From NCBI GenBank assembly GCA_005879205.1, contig VBLD01000118.1:4218-61090 (forward strand): a DNA stretch of 56,873 nucleotides, read 5' to 3'. The position numbers and the translations under genes are program-made. This document shows, piece by piece, positions 8,508 to 17,123 of this stretch. The stretch is from Deltaproteobacteria bacterium. GTDB lineage: Bacteria; Desulfobacterota; Binatia; DP-6. Below the pieces are notes generated by a model. It had not been told where the DNA came from, made no database searches, and worked only from the letters and a program-made list of their open reading frames with translations. Positions within the stretch are counted from its first letter, which is position 1. Every line of letters starts with the position of its first letter.

Positions 8508-8536
8508 TTTATACGGCGCAACCCCGCGCCGGTAAA
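8508..8536 (-). promoter_or_regulatory. Predicted promoter for the VIT1-type transporter
   Basis: Read on the minus strand: TTTACC (8536-8531), a 17-base spacer, TATAAA (8513-8508). It lies in an AT-richer stretch of the divergent region and would start transcription about 20 bases before the ATG. The leader contains a poly-T tract and no clear Shine-Dalgarno sequence. Confidence 0.5.
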
Positions 8537-8567
8537 GGCGTTTTGCGCCTCGATGCGCAATTTCAGC

Positions 8568-8596
8568 TTGACAAACGCCGCACCGAACGATAGTTT
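8568..8596 (+). promoter_or_regulatory. Predicted promoter for the thrB-metF-folE run
   Basis: TTGACA at 8568-8573, a 17-base spacer, TAGTTT at 8591-8596. It is divergent from, and 31 bases away from, the transporter promoter, so the two could share an operator. The start codon at 8646 follows a GGCGGAG ribosome-binding site. Confidence 0.5.
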
Positions 8597-8645
8597 GCGT
8601 CGGCATTTTGGGTGGAATTCCGGTGGGTTAGGGAGGCTGGCGGAG

Positions 8646-9683
8646 ATGGCCGTTTACACCGAGCTCGGAACGCGCGAGCTCGCTGAAATTATCGAGGACT
8701 ACGGTCTCGCGAAGCTCAACGCGGCGAGCGGAATCGCTGCGGGATCCGTCAACACCTCTTATCTGCTCGATACCGCACGCGGAAAACATCTGCTCCGCAT
8801 CGACGAGGTGAAGAGCGAACTCGAGGTGAAGCGCGAGCTCGATCTCCTGCTCTTCCTGCGCAAACACGGCTTCCCCTGCCCGCAGCCGCTCGCCGATCGC
8901 AAAGGCCGGCATCACCGCGAAGTGAGCGGCAAGTGCCTCACGCTCTACCGCTACGTCGAAGGCCACACCGTGTCCCCCGCACGCCTCACGGCGGCGCAGA
9001 TCGAGAACGTCGGCCGCGTGCTCGCAGACCTCCACACCATCGGCAAGAGCTACAAGAAGGGTATCGACAACCGCTTCAGCTACGACCGCGTGGCGGACCT
9101 CTACGCGCAGGTGCGCGAGCGGCTTCCCTCGTATTTCAAGCGGATCGTCCGCACGCTCGACGACGAGGTCGATTACCTCCAGGGATATCTCGAGAACAAG
9201 TTGCCGAAGGGCGTCATCCACGGCGATCTCTTCGACGACAACGTCATCTTCAAGGGCGACAAGGTCGTCGCCATGCTCGATTTCGAGGCGGCGTGCCGCG
9301 GCAAGTTCATCTTCGACCTCGCCACCGCGGTGAACGCCCTCTGCTTCGACGGCGAGAGCTACCAGCTCAAGCGCTTCGAGGCGCTCATCCTGGGCTACGA
9401 GTCGCTGCGTGCTCTTTCACTCGCCGAATGGGATGCGTTCCCGAACGAGCTCCGCTTCTCGGCGCTTCGTTTCACGATCACGCGTTTGCACGATTTCTTC
9501 CTGAACCCGGTCGACGCGCGCGCCCGGGTGGACAAGGACTTCCGGGAGTTCTACGAGCGGCTGCGGATCTTGCGGCGGGAGCGGGACGGCGGCATGGAAG
9601 GGCTGCTCATGGCCATGGCCACCGGCTACGACTACCGCAAGTACCAGAAGGTGAAGGCGCTCGAGAAGAAGGGCTCGCACTAG
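8646..9683 (+). CDS. thrB: Homoserine kinase-like (ThrB2/APH fold) protein
   Basis: Kinase of the aminoglycoside-phosphotransferase fold, closest in pattern to type II homoserine kinase (threonine synthesis). The opening MAVYTELGTRELAEIIEDYGL and the nucleotide loop GIAAGSVNTSYLLDT resemble ThrB. The catalytic loop GVIHGDLFDDNVIF supplies Asp and Asn, and MLDFEAACRGKFIFDLA supplies the metal-binding Asp. It has 345 residues against ~320 for ThrB. Later parts diverge from typical ThrB, so another small-molecule kinase of the same fold is possible. It heads a same-strand run with metF and folE, and codons here are less extreme in GC than those of its neighbours. Confidence 0.72.
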   Translation: MAVYTELGTRELAEIIEDYGLAKLNAASGIAAGSVNTSYLLDTARGKHLLRIDEVKSELEVKRELDLLLFLRKHGFPCPQPLADRKGRHHREVSGKCLTLYRYVEGHTVSPARLTAAQIENVGRVLADLHTIGKSYKKGIDNRFSYDRVADLYAQVRERLPSYFKRIVRTLDDEVDYLQGYLENKLPKGVIHGDLFDDNVIFKGDKVVAMLDFEAACRGKFIFDLATAVNALCFDGESYQLKRFEALILGYESLRALSLAEWDAFPNELRFSALRFTITRLHDFFLNPVDARARVDKDFREFYERLRILRRERDGGMEGLLMAMATGYDYRKYQKVKALEKKGSH

Positions 9684-9721
9684 GCTCACGCGAGCGCGCC
9701 GGGCTCCCCCCCGGCCTCCCG

Positions 9722-10633
9722 ATGAAGATCACCGACATCCTCGCCCGCGGCGGGCCCTGTATCTCGTTCGAGTTCTTTCCGCCGAAAACGCCGGAGGGCG
9801 AAGCGGCCCTCATGCGCACGATCGAGGCGCTCAAGCCTCTCGGACCGGGATTCGTCTCCGTGACGCGCACCGGTGCCAAGCCGCGCGAGGCACCCGTGGA
9901 GCTCGTGACCCGAATCCGTGCGCTCGGCATCGAGGCGGCGGCGCACGTGACCTGCATCGAGGCCAGTCGCGACGAGCTTGCCGCGCACTACGACCTGATC
10001 CAGGCGCGCGGCATCGAGAACGTGGTCGCGATTCGCGGCGATCGGCCGAGCGACCCGCAGTTCCGCCAGCCGCCGGACGGATTTCGGTACGCCGTCGACA
10101 TGATCCGCTACGTGCGCGCACGCGGCCACGAGCTCTGCCTGGTGGGTGGCGGCCATCCCGAGGGTCATCCCGACTGCCGGGACCTGGAGCTCAACATCCG
10201 GCACCTCCAGATGAAGGTCGACGCCGGGCTCGATGCGGTCATCACGCAGTTGTTCTACGACAACGCCGACTATTTCGCGTTCGTCGAGCGGGCGCGGCGG
10301 GCGGGCATCGGCGTGCCGCTCATCCCGGGCATCATGCCGATCACGAACGTGCCGCAGATCGAGCGGATCACGGCGCTCAGCGGCAACCAGATTCCCGCTG
10401 CGCTGCGCGTCGCGCTCGAGCGCGCGCGCGACGACGAGGACGCAGCGCTCGACGTCGGCGTGGAATGGGCGACGCGGCAATGTGCGGAGCTGTTGCGCAG
10501 CGGTGCTCCCGGGATTCACTTCTACACGCTCAACAAATCGCCGGCGACGCGCGCGATCTTCGAGAATCTCGGCGCTGAAGGCCTGGTGGGAACGCCCGCG
10601 CCGCGCCTTGCCACACCGTCCGCCATCCGTTAG
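9722..10633 (+). CDS. metF: 5,10-methylenetetrahydrofolate reductase MetF
   Basis: FAD-dependent TIM-barrel enzyme that reduces methylene-THF to methyl-THF for methionine synthesis. The opening ISFEFFPPKTPEGE carries the conserved acidic catalytic residue. Further family motifs are HVTCIEASRDEL, NVVAIRGDRP, HPEGHPD, DAVITQLFYDNADYF and the C-terminal IPGIMPITN and GIHFYTLNKS. At 303 residues it has the expected size. It lies 38 bases after the thrB-like gene and 13 bases before folE, which makes a one-carbon/folate grouping plausible. Confidence 0.95.
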   Translation: MKITDILARGGPCISFEFFPPKTPEGEAALMRTIEALKPLGPGFVSVTRTGAKPREAPVELVTRIRALGIEAAAHVTCIEASRDELAAHYDLIQARGIENVVAIRGDRPSDPQFRQPPDGFRYAVDMIRYVRARGHELCLVGGGHPEGHPDCRDLELNIRHLQMKVDAGLDAVITQLFYDNADYFAFVERARRAGIGVPLIPGIMPITNVPQIERITALSGNQIPAALRVALERARDDEDAALDVGVEWATRQCAELLRSGAPGIHFYTLNKSPATRAIFENLGAEGLVGTPAPRLATPSAIR

Positions 10634-10646
10634 ACGGAGCCGAGCG

Positions 10647-11204
10647 ATGCCCGACGAGCTCGAGGCGCACGTGCGTGCGATCCTGCGCGCCCTCGACCCG
10701 GAGCCTGGGCGAGAAGGACTCCGGCGCACGCCCGCGCGCGTTGTCCGCGCGCTCGAGTTTCTCACGCGAGGATACGGCGTCGATCCAAAGCAGATCATCA
10801 ACGGGGCGCTCTTCGTCGAGGACTACTCGGAGATGATCGTGCTCAAGGACATCGACTTCTACTCGATGTGCGAGCACCACGTCTTGCCCTTCTTCGGCAA
10901 GGCACACGTCGCCTACCTGCCGCAGCAGCGGATCATCGGGATCAGCAAGGTGGCGCGGCTCGTCGAGGTCTTCGCGCGCCGGCTGCAGGTCCAGGAGCGC
11001 ATGACGACCCAGATCGCGAACACGATCATGCAGGAGCTGGATCCCCTGGGAGTGGGCGTCGTGCTCGAGGCCGAGCACCTCTGCATGCGCATGCGCGGCG
11101 TCGAGAAGCAGAACTCCGTCGTGCTGACGAGCACGATGCTCGGCGCGTTCCGCGAGCATCAGGCGACCCGCGAGGAGTTCATGACCCTGATCGGGCGGCG
11201 GTGA
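10647..11204 (+). CDS. folE: GTP cyclohydrolase I FolE
   Basis: Converts GTP to dihydroneopterin triphosphate, the first step of folate and of 7-deazapurine synthesis. The zinc and catalytic residues are visible: YSMCEHHVLPFFGKAHVAYLP supplies Cys and two His, and EAEHLCMRMRGVEKQNS supplies the second zinc Cys. GISKVARLVEVFARRLQVQER is the conserved core helix. It has 185 residues, normal for the type IA enzyme. The stop codon overlaps a GTG start for the next gene (GTGA). Confidence 0.96.
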   Translation: MPDELEAHVRAILRALDPEPGREGLRRTPARVVRALEFLTRGYGVDPKQIINGALFVEDYSEMIVLKDIDFYSMCEHHVLPFFGKAHVAYLPQQRIIGISKVARLVEVFARRLQVQERMTTQIANTIMQELDPLGVGVVLEAEHLCMRMRGVEKQNSVVLTSTMLGAFREHQATREEFMTLIGRR

Positions 11205-11644
11205 GCGGGGCGCGGCTCGCCGCGCACGCCGTCCGTCTGCTCGGTCCGGTCGAGGGCCCCGTCGCGATCGCCGTGCCCCCGCGGCTGGGTGCGCATCTCG
11301 GGACGCATCTCTCGGCCGCCGCAGAGGGCGACGTGCCGACGGCTGCCGTCGTGGCCTTCCTCGGCAGCGCGCCCGGGCCGGCGAAGCGCCAGGCGCTCCT
11401 TGCCGCGCTGCGCAACCGGCTGCCGGTGGGCGCACCGATCGTCCTCCTGGACCACAGCCAGCCGCGAGCGCCCTGGCGGCGGGCGATCGGTGCGCTGCAT
11501 CTCGCCGCCCGCGGCCTCTGGCCGTCCCGCGCCCGCTATCCGGCGGCGCGCGAGCTGGCGGCCCTCGGCTTCACGGTCGAGCGGCTCCGGCTCGCCTGCG
11601 GCGAGCGGGCGCAACTGGTGGTGGCCCGACGCCCTGCCCCTTGA
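11201..11644 (+). CDS. Methyltransferase-like protein lacking the SAM-binding motif
   Basis: A 147-residue protein starting at a GTG that overlaps the folE stop. Its second half (LLAALRNRLPVGAPIVLLDH, then ELAALGFTVERLRLACGERAQLVVARR) resembles the last strands of class I SAM-dependent methyltransferases. The N-terminal half has no glycine-rich motif I (E/DxGxGxG), so SAM binding is doubtful. It may be a shortened, catalytically dead relative or simply a diverged member. It is coupled by a TTGA overlap to the hydrolase gene that follows. Function unknown. Confidence 0.5.
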   Translation: MSGARLAAHAVRLLGPVEGPVAIAVPPRLGAHLGTHLSAAAEGDVPTAAVVAFLGSAPGPAKRQALLAALRNRLPVGAPIVLLDHSQPRAPWRRAIGALHLAARGLWPSRARYPAARELAALGFTVERLRLACGERAQLVVARRPAP

Positions 11645-12399
11645 CGCGGGAAGCGGGGTGTCGGCACTGTGCGCCGCCACCCGTGGAGACGATACCGCCC
11701 CCATCGGTCGCACTGCTCGCCCTCGAGGGCCGCGCGTGGCTCGAGCTCGCCGCGCTGGTGCCGGCGTTGCCGCTGCTCGGCCGCGCCCCGGTCGGCGACG
11801 GACATCCCGTGCTCGTGCTGCCGGGCTGGCTCGCGAGCGACCGTTCGACGCAAGCGCTCCGCTGGTTCCTCCGCAACCGCGGTTACCATGCGCACGGTTG
11901 GAGGCTCGGCCGGAACTACGGACCGAGCGGCGCGCTCAGGACGGCACTCGCCGAGCGCTTCACGGCGCTGCGCCAGCGTCATGGCCGCCGCCTCAGCCTG
12001 ATCGGCTGGAGCCTGGGCGGCATCTACGCGCGCGAGCTCGCGCGCCGCTTTCCGCGCGACGTGCGCCAGGTGATCACGCTCGCGAGCCCGTTTCGTGACC
12101 CGTCGGCCACGAGCATCGGGCGGTTCTTCGGCGCTCGCCGCGACGGCCCGCCGGCCGGGCCGCATGCGCCGCCCGGCGTACCTCTCCCCGTGCCGTCCAC
12201 GTCCGTCTACAGCCGCAGCGACGGGATCGTCGCGTGGCGGAGCTGTCTCGAGGAGGGGGGCCCGCAGCGGGAGAGCGTCGAAGTGCGCAGCAGCCATTGC
12301 GGGATGGGACACCATCCTGCCGTCCTGCTCGTCATCGCGGACCGCCTGGCCCAGCCCGAGGGCGCCTGGCGGCCGTTCGGAGAGGGAGACCATCCATGA
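11641..12399 (+). CDS. Alpha/beta-hydrolase (lipase/PGAP1-like)
   Basis: Serine hydrolase fold: the strand HPVLVLPGWLASDRSTQALRW is followed by SLIGWSLGGIYARELARRFP, where GWSLG is the nucleophile elbow. An acidic residue in SRSDGIVAW and the His in SSHCGMGHHPAVL are good candidates to complete the triad. It has 252 residues from the TTG at 11641, or 238 from the GTG at 11683; neither has a clear ribosome-binding site. No signal peptide is evident. It overlaps the acyl-CoA synthetase gene (ATGA), so a role in acyl-ester or lipid metabolism is reasonable but unproven. Confidence 0.75.
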   Translation: MTREAGCRHCAPPPVETIPPPSVALLALEGRAWLELAALVPALPLLGRAPVGDGHPVLVLPGWLASDRSTQALRWFLRNRGYHAHGWRLGRNYGPSGALRTALAERFTALRQRHGRRLSLIGWSLGGIYARELARRFPRDVRQVITLASPFRDPSATSIGRFFGARRDGPPAGPHAPPGVPLPVPSTSVYSRSDGIVAWRSCLEEGGPQRESVEVRSSHCGMGHHPAVLLVIADRLAQPEGAWRPFGEGDHP

Positions 12400-14018
12400 G
12401 CTGGAACCTCGGCGACATCTTCGACACGCTCGGCGAGGCCGTACCGGGCGACAACCCGGCACTCCTCCACGGCGAATCCGCCGTCAGCTGGACGGCGTTC
12501 ACGCGGCGTACGAACAACCTGGCGGCCGCGCTCCGCGCAGGCGGGGCACGGCCGGGGGACAAGGTGGCCCTCTACCTGCGTAACCGGCCCGAGTATCTGG
12601 AGACCACCGTCGCCTGCTTCAAGGCACGTCTGGTCCACGTCAACGTCAACTTCCGCTATCTCGCCGACGAGCTCCAGTACATCATCGACAACGCCGACGC
12701 CAAGTTCGTCGTCTTCGCCGGCGAATTCGCCGACCGCCTCGATGCGCTCCGCCCGCGGCTGCCGAAGGTGCAGACCTACCTCCAGGTGGACGACGGGACC
12801 CCGTTCGCGCCCTTTGCCGAGGCCTACGAGCCCCTCGCTGCCGAGGGTAGCGGGACGCCGCTCGGCATCGAGCGCTCGCCCGACGACCTGCTGTTCCTCT
12901 ACACCGGCGGCACGACCGGCATGCCGAAGGGGGTCATGTGGCGGTCCGAGGATCTCTGGGGCGCGCTCGGCGGCGGGGGGAACCCGGTGCTCGGCGAGGC
13001 GCCCGTCGCCTCGCTCGACGACCTCGCGACGCGCGTCCGTGCCCGCGGCCCCGGGTTCCGCCACCTGCCCGCCTGTCCCCTCATGCACGGCACCGGACTG
13101 TTCACCGCCTTGATCACCCTCGGCGCGGGCGGCGCGATCGCCACGCTCCCGGGCGTCAACTTCGACCCGCACGAGCTCTGGCAGGCCGTCGGCCGCCAGG
13201 CCATCAACACCATCGCCATCGTCGGCGACGCCTTCGCCAAGCCGATGCTGCGGGCACTGGACGAGCGGCGGGGCGACTACCGGCTCGACACGTTGCTGTC
13301 GATCATCTCCTCGGGGGTCATGTGGTCGCCGGAGGTGAAGCGGGCGCTGCTCGCGCACCATCCGAACATGATCCTCTTCGACTCCTTCGGCTCCTCGGAG
13401 GCCGTCGGCTTCGGCGCCTCGATCACCACCGCTGCAGGCGAGTCGCGGACGGGCCGCTTCCAGCTCGCCGAGAAGGTGAAGGTCTTCACCGAGGACGGCC
13501 GGGAGGTGCAGCCCGGAAGCGATGAGTCCGGCGTCGTCGCGCACGGCGGCCCGATCCCCGTCGGCTACTACAAGGACCCCGAAAAGACGGCCCGGACGTT
13601 TCGGGTCATCAACGGCGTCCGCTACGTGATCCCCGGCGACTGGTGCCGGGTGGAGGCGGACGGGGCGCTCACGCTTCTCGGCCGCGGCAGCGTGTGCATC
13701 AACACCGCCGGCGAGAAGGTCTATCCGGAAGAGGTCGAGGAGATGCTGAAGACGCACCCTGCCGTGTACGATGCGGTCGTCGTCGGCGTGCCCGACGAGA
13801 AGTGGGGACAGGCCGTTGTCGGGGTCGTCGAGCTCAACCCGGGGACCCGGGTCTCCGAGGAGGAGATCCGCGCCCACGTGCGCCAACGGCTGGCCGGCTT
13901 CAAGACGCCCAAGCGGGTGCTGGTCGTCGAGTCGATCGGGCGGGCGGCGAACGGAAAGGCGGACTACGCCGGCATGGCGCGGCTGGCGGAGCAGCGGCTC
14001 GCGGGCCCCGCCGCGTAA
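12396..14018 (+). CDS. Acyl-CoA synthetase (AMP-forming, FadD-like)
   Basis: Activates a carboxylic acid through an acyl-adenylate to its CoA thioester. The P-loop-like A3 motif reads LFLYTGGTTGMPKGV. ACPLMHGTGLF, the FDSFGSSEAVGFG loop, YVIPGDWCRVEADGALTLLGRG and the hinge GEKVYPEEVEE follow. The catalytic lysine is in the C-terminal RAANGKADYAG. It has 540 residues, typical of the medium/long-chain fatty acyl-CoA ligase group. The preceding hydrolase could liberate its substrate. The exact chain length or substrate (fatty acid, steroid side chain, aromatic acid) cannot be read from sequence. Confidence 0.88.
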   Translation: MSWNLGDIFDTLGEAVPGDNPALLHGESAVSWTAFTRRTNNLAAALRAGGARPGDKVALYLRNRPEYLETTVACFKARLVHVNVNFRYLADELQYIIDNADAKFVVFAGEFADRLDALRPRLPKVQTYLQVDDGTPFAPFAEAYEPLAAEGSGTPLGIERSPDDLLFLYTGGTTGMPKGVMWRSEDLWGALGGGGNPVLGEAPVASLDDLATRVRARGPGFRHLPACPLMHGTGLFTALITLGAGGAIATLPGVNFDPHELWQAVGRQAINTIAIVGDAFAKPMLRALDERRGDYRLDTLLSIISSGVMWSPEVKRALLAHHPNMILFDSFGSSEAVGFGASITTAAGESRTGRFQLAEKVKVFTEDGREVQPGSDESGVVAHGGPIPVGYYKDPEKTARTFRVINGVRYVIPGDWCRVEADGALTLLGRGSVCINTAGEKVYPEEVEEMLKTHPAVYDAVVVGVPDEKWGQAVVGVVELNPGTRVSEEEIRAHVRQRLAGFKTPKRVLVVESIGRAANGKADYAGMARLAEQRLAGPAA

Positions 14019-14033
14019 GCGAGCACATCCGTA

Positions 14034-15746
14034 TCAGAACCGGGCGAACCAGGGCGTCCCCGGCCGGCCCGGGTGCTCCACCACGATCTTGTAGTGGGAG
14101 AGCAGGTGCCCCTGGGCGCGCCGCCAGCGCGCAACGGAGAGCGCGAAGTCGATCTTCGCCTGCACTTCCGCGGCCCGCGCGCTCGTCAGCCGGGTCTGGA
14201 AGTCGAGCAGGTCCTTCGTGGTGGCCATGCCGACCTCGTGCCGCTTCTCCTGGTTGCGCAGATTCTCCTCCGCCAGCGCACGCGCGACGCGGGTCGTGTC
14301 GATACCCTGGCGCGTCGAGGTGACGTCGGCCGCGCTCTGGCGGACGTCGAGCGTCACGTTCGAGAGGAGCTGGCGGTGATTCAGCTCCGCCTGGCTGCGC
14401 GCGATGCGGCTCTGGGTCACCTGGCCGCGGGCGAGTGCGTTGGAGAGCGGCACCTGGAACTGGAGGCCGACCGAGTAGCTGCGGAAGTCGTTCGAGACGA
14501 GCCGGTCGTACGCTTCGCTTGCCGGGCCCGCGAAGGGCGAGTTGCAGGTGAACGTCCCGTTGCCGTTGTCGACGCAGTTGCCACTGGCGAAGTTGCTCGT
14601 CGTGACGCTCGGGCGGTTGGTGCCGCTGACCCCGTTCAGCCCGTAGCTGCCGCTCAGGTCGAGTCGCGGCAGGAGACCGTTCTCGGCGATCCGTTCGTTC
14701 AGCTGCTGGGCCTGGACATTCCGGACGGACGCCTGGATCTCGGGGCGGTCGGTCAGCGCGGTGGCGATCCCGTGGTCGACGTCGATCGGGACCTCCTCGG
14801 GCGTCGCCTCCTCGAGCGGCTCGAGGTTGCGCGGCACGAACGTGCCGGCCGGGCGGTAGAAGGCGGTCTGCGCGAGTCGCTGCCGGCTGACGGTGAGGTC
14901 GTTCTCCGCCCTGATAACGTCGGCCTCGCGGCTCTTGGCGTCCGCCTGCGCCTCGAGCACCGCGACGGGTGGCAGCAACCCGACCCGCACCCGCGCCTCG
15001 TTCTCGTCGACGGTGCGATCGGCGAGCGCCTTCGATTCGCGCTGCACCTCGAGGGTCTCGCGGGCGCGGACGACGTTCCAGTACGCCTCGATCACCGACT
15101 CGACGAAGTCGGCGAGCTGGGCTTCGTATTGGTAGACGGAGGCGTCGGCGGTCTGCTGCGCCACCCGCACGCCGAAGTTGCGGAGCAGCGGCTGCAGCAC
15201 GGAGAAGTTCAGCCGCGGCTGGTACTGGGGGCGTAGCTGGTTGAAGCGCGCGTTGGCGTCGACGCGCTCGTTCAGGAAATCGATCACCGTCTGGGTGCCG
15301 GTGCGGAACGTCTTCAGCAGATGGAAGTTGGCGCTGCGGTCGTCGATCTCCTGCGTGCGTGTGCCGGCGAGCGAGCTGGTGTTCGGCGTCGTGCTGCGGC
15401 TGCGCAGCAGCTCGCCCGCCAGCGTCGGGTCGTACTGCGCCTGCGTCTGGAGCACGCCGGCATCCTGACGCGCCGGCTCGAGCCGCTGGGCGGCGATGCC
15501 CGGGTTGTTCTCGAGCGCGATGCCGATCGTCTCCTTGAGCGTCACCCGCTGGACCTCGTCGTCGTGCGTGATCGGCGTCGGGACGCGGAGCGCCTCGCTC
15601 TCCGGCAGGCTCCGGCGCCACGACGGGATGAGGCCCGCCCCGCGCCATGTCGGGCCGCCGGCGCCGGAAGACTCCGCGCCGGCACAGGGCAGCGCCAGGA
15701 ACAGCGACGACACGGCGAAGCAGAAGAACGGAACGCGGCGGGACAC
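14034..15746 (-). CDS. TolC-family outer-membrane efflux protein
   Basis: Outer-membrane channel component of an efflux or type I secretion system. A GTG start is followed by a signal peptide (RRVPFFCFAVSSLFLALPCAGA). Two OEP repeats follow: VTLKETIGIALENNPGIAAQRLEP ... VESVIEAYWNVVRARETLEVQRE, and PEIQASVRNVQAQQLNERIAENGLLPRLDLSGSYG ... KDLLDFQTRLTSARAAEVQAKIDFALSVARWRRAQG. It has 570 residues, longer than TolC (~470). An insert around residues 395-430 contains two cysteines (NCVDNGNGTFTCNSPF), probably a disulfide-bonded external loop. No inner-membrane or adaptor genes lie beside it, so its partner is unknown. Confidence 0.88.
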   Translation of the reverse strand: MSRRVPFFCFAVSSLFLALPCAGAESSGAGGPTWRGAGLIPSWRRSLPESEALRVPTPITHDDEVQRVTLKETIGIALENNPGIAAQRLEPARQDAGVLQTQAQYDPTLAGELLRSRSTTPNTSSLAGTRTQEIDDRSANFHLLKTFRTGTQTVIDFLNERVDANARFNQLRPQYQPRLNFSVLQPLLRNFGVRVAQQTADASVYQYEAQLADFVESVIEAYWNVVRARETLEVQRESKALADRTVDENEARVRVGLLPPVAVLEAQADAKSREADVIRAENDLTVSRQRLAQTAFYRPAGTFVPRNLEPLEEATPEEVPIDVDHGIATALTDRPEIQASVRNVQAQQLNERIAENGLLPRLDLSGSYGLNGVSGTNRPSVTTSNFASGNCVDNGNGTFTCNSPFAGPASEAYDRLVSNDFRSYSVGLQFQVPLSNALARGQVTQSRIARSQAELNHRQLLSNVTLDVRQSAADVTSTRQGIDTTRVARALAEENLRNQEKRHEVGMATTKDLLDFQTRLTSARAAEVQAKIDFALSVARWRRAQGHLLSHYKIVVEHPGRPGTPWFARF

Positions 15747-15822
15747 TGCGAGTGCCGCTAACGGATAACCGGAGTCGAGTCAACGAATTGAAGCTGCACG
15801 ACGATCGTGGCCCCCCGCTGCC

Positions 15823-15851
15823 TTGACAATCCGTGGAGCGCGCGGCTAAAC
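15823..15851 (+). promoter_or_regulatory. Predicted promoter for the aminotransferase-serA-purA run
   Basis: TTGACA at 15823-15828, a 17-base spacer, CTAAAC at 15846-15851. The -35 is perfect and the -10 weak. It lies in the 224-base gap between the divergent porin gene and the aminotransferase; no Shine-Dalgarno sequence is obvious just before the GTG at 15971. Confidence 0.35.
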
Positions 15852-15970
15852 GAAAGAGAGAACGATCCCTCGCACGACTGGCGTTCGCGTGGAATTGACC
15901 ACGGGGGAGTGCTGATCGACCAGCGGGCCGAACGCCTGGGCCCACGGGGAACGGCGGGGTCCACGCAGTC

Positions 15971-17122
15971 GTGATCAAATCGTACCTGCTCGCGCCCGGT
16001 CCCACCCCGGTGCCACCCGAGGTGACGGCCGCTATGGCGATGCCGGTGATCCACCACCGGACGCCGCAGTTCGGCGAGATGCTGGCCGAGGTGCAGGAGG
16101 GGCTTCGCGAGCTCCTCGGCACCGCCAACGACGTCCTCGTGCTCGCCGCCTCCGGCACCGGCGCCATGGAAGGCTCGGTCACGAACCTGCTCTCCGCCGG
16201 CGACGAGGCGATCGTCGTCAACGGCGGCAAGTTCGGCGAGCGCTGGACGAAGATCTGCCAGGGCTACGGCGTCGCGGTCCACGAGGTGGCGGTGGAGTGG
16301 GGGCGTGCCGTCGAGCCGGCGGCGGTGACGCGCGCCCTCGAGGCGCATCCGAAGGCGCGCGCGCTGTTCGTCCAGGCGAGCGAGACGTCCACCTGCGCCC
16401 TCCATCCCGTGCCGGCGCTCGCCGAGCTCACCCGGCGGCGCGACGTGCTGCTCGTGGTCGACGGCATCACGGCGGTCGGCGTTCTCGAGCTCCCGATGGA
16501 CCGGCTCGGCATCGACGTGCTCGTCACCGGGTCGCAGAAGGCCCTGATGCTGCCGCCGGGGCTGGCCTTCGTCGCGCTCTCCGAGCGTGCCTGGGCGGCG
16601 ACGGAGCGCGCGCGGCTGCCGCGCTTCTACTTCGACTTCCGCCGCGAACGGAAGGGCGTGGCCGAGCGCTCGACCGCCTGGACGCCGGCCATCTCGCTCG
16701 TCTATGGACTGCGCGCCGCGCTCCGCCTGATGCTCGACGAGGGGCTCCCGGAGGTCTACGCCCGCCACGACCGGCTGGCGCGCGCGACGCGCGCCGCGGC
16801 GACGGCCCTCGGCCTCCGCCTGCTCGCCCCCGAGGCGCCGAGCCCGGCCGCCACCGCGATCTGCCTGCCGGACGGTCTCGACGGCAGCGCGCTCTTCCGC
16901 TACCTGCGCGACCGCATCCGGGTGACCTTCGCCGGGGGCCAGGATCGGCTCAAGGGAAAGATCATCCGGATCGCGCACCTCGGTTACGTCGACGCCTTCG
17001 ACGTGGTGACCGGCGTGGCAGCACTCGAGCTCGGGCTCCGCCACTTCGGCGCGCCGGTCGAGCTCGGGCGCGGCGTCGGCGCCGCCGAGGCGGTGCTCGC
17101 CGAGGGTCTGCCCGCACGCTGA
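15971..17122 (+). CDS. Class V aminotransferase (serine/alanine-glyoxylate or phosphoserine type)
   Basis: PLP-dependent enzyme of 383 residues. The opening LLAPGPTPVPPEV is the class V substrate-binding GPT motif. SGTGAMEGSVTNLL binds the cofactor phosphate, VVDGITAVGVLELPMD supplies the PLP-pairing aspartate, and VTGSQKALMLPPG carries the Schiff-base lysine (K190). The family includes serine-glyoxylate, alanine-glyoxylate and phosphoserine-type aminotransferases. It ends one base before serA, so the likely job is the transamination step of phosphorylated serine synthesis, as in other bacteria with this pairing. That function is inferred from context. Confidence 0.85.
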   Translation: MIKSYLLAPGPTPVPPEVTAAMAMPVIHHRTPQFGEMLAEVQEGLRELLGTANDVLVLAASGTGAMEGSVTNLLSAGDEAIVVNGGKFGERWTKICQGYGVAVHEVAVEWGRAVEPAAVTRALEAHPKARALFVQASETSTCALHPVPALAELTRRRDVLLVVDGITAVGVLELPMDRLGIDVLVTGSQKALMLPPGLAFVALSERAWAATERARLPRFYFDFRRERKGVAERSTAWTPAISLVYGLRAALRLMLDEGLPEVYARHDRLARATRAAATALGLRLLAPEAPSPAATAICLPDGLDGSALFRYLRDRIRVTFAGGQDRLKGKIIRIAHLGYVDAFDVVTGVAALELGLRHFGAPVELGRGVGAAEAVLAEGLPAR

Positions 17123-17123
17123 G

